From Staphylococcus epidermidis (GTDB lineage Bacteria; Bacillota; Bacilli; Staphylococcales; Staphylococcaceae), in the NCBI RefSeq assembly GCF_006742205.1, contig NZ_AP019721.1, positions 2,294,001 to 2,358,000 on the forward strand: a DNA stretch of 64,000 bases, written 5' to 3'. Positions 62,969 through 64,000 of the stretch are shown here, in pieces. The position numbers and the translations under genes were made by a program. Every line of letters begins with the position of its first letter. The stretch's first letter is position 1. The notes under the pieces are model-generated. The model had not been told where the DNA came from. It ran no database searches and saw nothing but the letters and a program-made list of their open reading frames with translations.

Positions 62969-63871
62969 ATGTTAACTAAAGAATTTGCTCAACGTGTAGA
63001 ACTAAGTGAAAAGCAGGTCCGAAAAATTGTACAACATTTAGAGGAACGAGGCTATCACCTTAGTAAAACAGAATATCGTGGTCGTGAAGCCACAGACTTT
63101 AAAGAAGATGACATCGAATTATTTACAGATATCGCTAACAAAGTTAAACAAACAAATAGTTATGATTTAGCATTTGAAGAGCTTGAAAAGGAAAAAGACT
63201 TTTTACAAGTCATTGTTAAAGACGAGGATAGCCAATTACCAACTGATCAAAATGTAGCACAACTCGTTGAAGATTTACGTTCTGAAATTCAAAAAATGCG
63301 AGAAGAACGTCAAATGTTAGGGCAAATGATTAACCAAGTTCATCAGCAACAACAGGAACTCAAAGAATTACAGACTGATATTACAACAAAATTAGATTCG
63401 AATGCCCAATCTTTAAAATCAATCCAAAATTCTCAAGAGGCTATTCAGTCAGCACAAGAACAACAATCTAAAGACATCGCTAAAGCTAACGAATTAAAAG
63501 ATAGTGAATTACGCAGTCATTTTGATTCAATGTCAAATAGCGCTTCAATATCTCAGAGCAACGTCGCAAGTCAAAGCACTACAGCAAGTTTGAGCCAATC
63601 TGAATCAGCAAATGATTCAATGAGTTCATCTCTGTCCGAGTCTAACTCAATAACATCCGAAAGTAATACAAATAGCAAATCGGAAATTGAATCAAAAAGT
63701 ACGTCTACAAGCGAGTTCTTGTCAGAATCAGGAAGTGTATCTAACTCAGAAAAATCTGAGTCAATTTCTCATTCTCAATCAACATCAGCTACACCTTCTT
63801 CTCAATCGACTTACCAACAACAACCTAAAGAAGAGAAGAAAGGTTTCTTTGCACGTCTATTTAACTTATAA
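62969..63871 (+). CDS. HTH-coiled-coil protein with a serine-rich tail (DUF536-like)
   Basis: 300 residues, no signal peptide. The N-terminal winged-HTH-like region LTKEFAQRVELSEKQVRKIV (about 2-21), with EERGYHLSKTEYRGREATDF, resembles plasmid-type DUF536 DNA-binding proteins. A coiled coil rich in Gln/Glu follows at about 95-180. A serine-rich low-complexity stretch spans about 185-285 (SNSASISQSNVASQSTTASL-type). The end KKGFFARLFNL is a short amphipathic motif that could touch the membrane. Ribosome binding site GAAGGGAC. Function unknown. Confidence 0.7.
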   Translation: MLTKEFAQRVELSEKQVRKIVQHLEERGYHLSKTEYRGREATDFKEDDIELFTDIANKVKQTNSYDLAFEELEKEKDFLQVIVKDEDSQLPTDQNVAQLVEDLRSEIQKMREERQMLGQMINQVHQQQQELKELQTDITTKLDSNAQSLKSIQNSQEAIQSAQEQQSKDIAKANELKDSELRSHFDSMSNSASISQSNVASQSTTASLSQSESANDSMSSSLSESNSITSESNTNSKSEIESKSTSTSEFLSESGSVSNSEKSESISHSQSTSATPSSQSTYQQQPKEEKKGFFARLFNL

Positions 63872-63921
63872 ATGATTTGTATTCATAGCTGACTCATGTT
63901 TATTCATAATATTAAATAAAA

Positions 63922-63969
63922 ACGCGTGCAATCATGTCTTCTTATAGCATGATTGCACGCGTCTTTTTT
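63922..63969. terminator. Strong bidirectional terminator
   Basis: Perfect 15-base arms ACGCGTGCAATCATG and CATGATTGCACGCGT around an 11-base loop, then TCTTTTTTA on the plus strand and TTTTTATTTAAT on the minus strand. Confidence 0.93.
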
Positions 63970-64000
63970 ATTAATATAAACCTCTTTACGTCCTCTTTGC

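Overview
The window is chromosomal DNA of a low-GC Gram-positive coccus, and very probably Staphylococcus epidermidis. The two small peptides at 46.7-46.9 kb match the S. epidermidis phenol-soluble modulins PSM-alpha and PSM-delta as I recall them. The 324-residue LysM/CHAP autolysin has the size and layout of S. epidermidis Aae. Gene order follows the S. aureus core from yabA-holB-tmk through the rRNA operon, dnaX, gltBD, sle1, metNIQ, mps, psm and guaA to xpt, but runs in the opposite direction here. Most genes, including the rRNA operon, are on the minus strand, so the replication origin probably lies beyond the right end.

Layout. 0-5.1 kb: replication and nucleotide block (yabA start, ricT, holB, c-di-AMP receptor pstA/darA, tmk), a lysine/arginine-type decarboxylase and a spermidine acetyltransferase (speG). 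5.3-11.2 kb: an rRNA operon (16S-23S-5S, no spacer tRNA) followed by a decayed second 5S copy with its own copy of the terminator. 11.3-15.2 kb: recR, ebfC, dnaX, an acetyltransferase and the SRP RNA. 15.4-28.4 kb: an unidentified gene relic, a YeiH-type permease with a divergent LysR regulator, tRNA-Ser, glutamate synthase gltBD with divergent gltC, a YibE/YibF membrane pair, a Nudix hydrolase and small proteins. 28.7-37 kb: a TarM-like glycosyltransferase, autolysin aae with a WalR-like box, methionine importer metNIQ, and reverse-transsulfuration genes mccA/mccB. 37-49.5 kb: a pentapeptide-repeat protein, an NSS transporter, an esterase, a PAP2 phosphatase, the inorganic-carbon uptake operon mpsABC, the psm alpha/delta operon, and a Zur-box-controlled COG0523 metallochaperone.

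50-56 kb, between a PTS-type membrane protein and guaA, corresponds to the place where S. aureus carries the nuSa-alpha island. Here it is a scrap-yard: an IS1182-family transposase stub, a frameshifted flavodoxin-fold reductase, two surface lipoprotein-like genes and a tyrosine recombinase with several lesions. Among these an intact Abi_2/AbiF-type HEPN gene survives. Directly behind it are a good sigma-A promoter overlapping its stop codon, a short set of related hairpins and a terminator. This looks like an AbiF-type toxin with a small structured RNA and is the most interesting item in the window.

56-64 kb: the purine salvage and GMP block xpt-pbuX-guaB-guaA under a guanine riboswitch whose terminator lies unusually far from the aptamer, a sigma-B-type general stress gene, and two hypothetical proteins, one with an HTH-coiled coil-serine-rich architecture.
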